Shown piece after piece: positions 63,521 through 64,000 of a stretch of DNA of 64,000 nt; positions within the stretch are counted from its first letter, which is position 1, and every line of letters starts with the position of its first letter. A model generated the notes under the pieces. That model was not told the origin of the DNA. It saw only the letters and a list, made by a program, of their open reading frames with translations, and ran no database searches. The DNA is from Streptomyces natalensis ATCC 27448 (GTDB taxonomy: Bacteria > Actinomycetota > Actinomycetes > Streptomycetales > Streptomycetaceae): NCBI RefSeq assembly GCF_000935125.1, contig NZ_JRKI01000008.1, positions 1 through 64,000 of the forward strand, in the 5' to 3' direction. Position numbers and translations under genes: made by a program.

Positions 63521-63712
63521 TCAGACGGCCTGGTGGAGCAGCACCGCGACCGCGACCAGAGCGATCAGCAGGGCCACCAGCGCCACGGGGCTGAGCTGGC
63601 CGAATATGCCCTCTTGCTGCTGAAGCCGTTGCCTGCTGGCCCGGCACACAGAGCAGCGGCCCTCGCTCACAGGGGCCGCGCAGTTGGCGCACACCAATCG
63701 GTCGTACGTCAT
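63521..63712 (-). CDS. Small zinc-ribbon membrane protein
   Basis: 63 aa from the ATG giving MTYDRLVCANCAAP, with an excellent GGAGG site 6 nt upstream. Two CxxC pairs (CANC, CSVC; residues ~8-25) form a zinc ribbon, and a C-terminal hydrophobic span (LSPVALVALLIALVAVAVLL, ~41-60) anchors it in the membrane with the ribbon in the cytoplasm. This resembles small conserved actinobacterial proteins of unknown role. Upstream in-frame codons are not counted as coding because of the strong ribosome site. It is convergent with the LAETG protein gene. Confidence 0.8.
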   Translation of the reverse strand: MTYDRLVCANCAAPVSEGRCSVCRASRQRLQQQEGIFGQLSPVALVALLIALVAVAVLLHQAV

Positions 63713-64000
63713 GCGACCTCCCTCTTCACTGCGCCAACGCACCGGAAGGCGCATTGGTTCCCCTACCACTGTGCCAGCTTCCCGGCCGAACGGCGCGCCC
63801 CGCGCACCTGTGCTCCATTTGCCCGCCTCGATGCCCTGACAGCCCGCCCGGATGACGGGAATGTCCGGCTACATGCCGTGAATAAATGCACCAACCGCCT
63901 CCGGCGACTGCGCTGCCGCGCGAGGTTCGCGTATGGTCACGCACACCGACGGGAGCCGCAACACGGCAACCCGTGCCCCTACCCAGGTCGACCGTGGTGC
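63713..64000. other. Upstream region at the window end
   Basis: 288 bp without a clear gene. It contains the promoter of the small zinc-ribbon gene (minus) and probably that of the next plus-strand gene. The last bases (ACCGTGGTGC) could open a coding frame with GTG at 63994 or 63997; in related genomes ftsE lies near here, but too little is visible to say. Confidence 0.3.

Noticed and set aside
63994..64000. Possible first codons of ftsE at the window end
   Set aside because: Two or three codons cannot identify a gene; only conserved order suggests it.

Overview
The window is chromosomal DNA from a Streptomyces or very close relative. It is very GC-rich with almost all third codon positions G or C, and it uses GTG and TTG starts freely. 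The gene order mtrA-mtrB-lpqB-comF-hpf-secA is the conserved actinobacterial one, also found in mycobacteria, and the pkaA-pkaB kinase pair beside prfB is the arrangement known from Streptomyces. I see no phage, transposase, CRISPR array, tRNA or rRNA. This is core chromosome with an envelope-biosynthesis block in the middle.

Layout. 141-5661 (minus): a MoxR/DUF58 operon (DUF58, MoxR ATPase, DUF4350, DUF4129, GPDPase-type membrane protein). 5814-14438 (plus): mtnA, the MtrAB-LpqB envelope-signalling operon, comF, the hibernation factor hpf and an orphan LuxR-type response regulator. 14466-16362 (minus): a YcaQ/AlkZ-type DNA glycosylase and a GNAT acetyltransferase. 16603-27398: secA, an Rv3235-family protein (minus), a DUF6912 protein, a HAD hydrolase and the giant NAD-glutamate dehydrogenase.

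27486-49796 is a cell-envelope glycopolymer region. It holds a TagGH/Wzm-Wzt-type ABC exporter with a divergent TetR regulator and two matching operator-like palindromes, two large GT2-TagF-like fusion proteins, a secreted PIG-L deacetylase, a YfhO/CsbB-like/GtrA operon that matches the three-component teichoic-acid glycosylation machinery of Firmicutes, two more GT2 enzymes, galE and two methyltransferases. Together these genes could make, export and decorate a teichoic-acid-like polymer. The chemistry cannot be read from sequence.

50201-53846 (minus) is a sugar ABC importer (binding protein and two permeases, no ATPase) whose MalF-like permease carries a large inserted extracytoplasmic domain. 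54119-57370 (minus) is an orphan FHA plus EssC/FtsK-like ATPase, divergent from the Ser/Thr kinases PkaA and PkaB. These are followed by prfB, a low-complexity LAETG sortase-substrate protein and a tiny zinc-ribbon membrane protein. The window ends in what is probably the upstream region of the next plus-strand gene.

Non-coding signals that stand out are two perfect DnaA boxes before comF, a perfect parS (ParB-binding) palindrome inside a glycosyltransferase gene, TetR operators over a predicted leaderless promoter, a T6 hairpin in the leader of a TagF-like gene, and several long perfect terminator hairpins, one of 25 bp. The most promising little-described protein systems are the FHA-EssC-like ATPase beside the kinases, the domain-inserted sugar permease, and the envelope glycosylation region.
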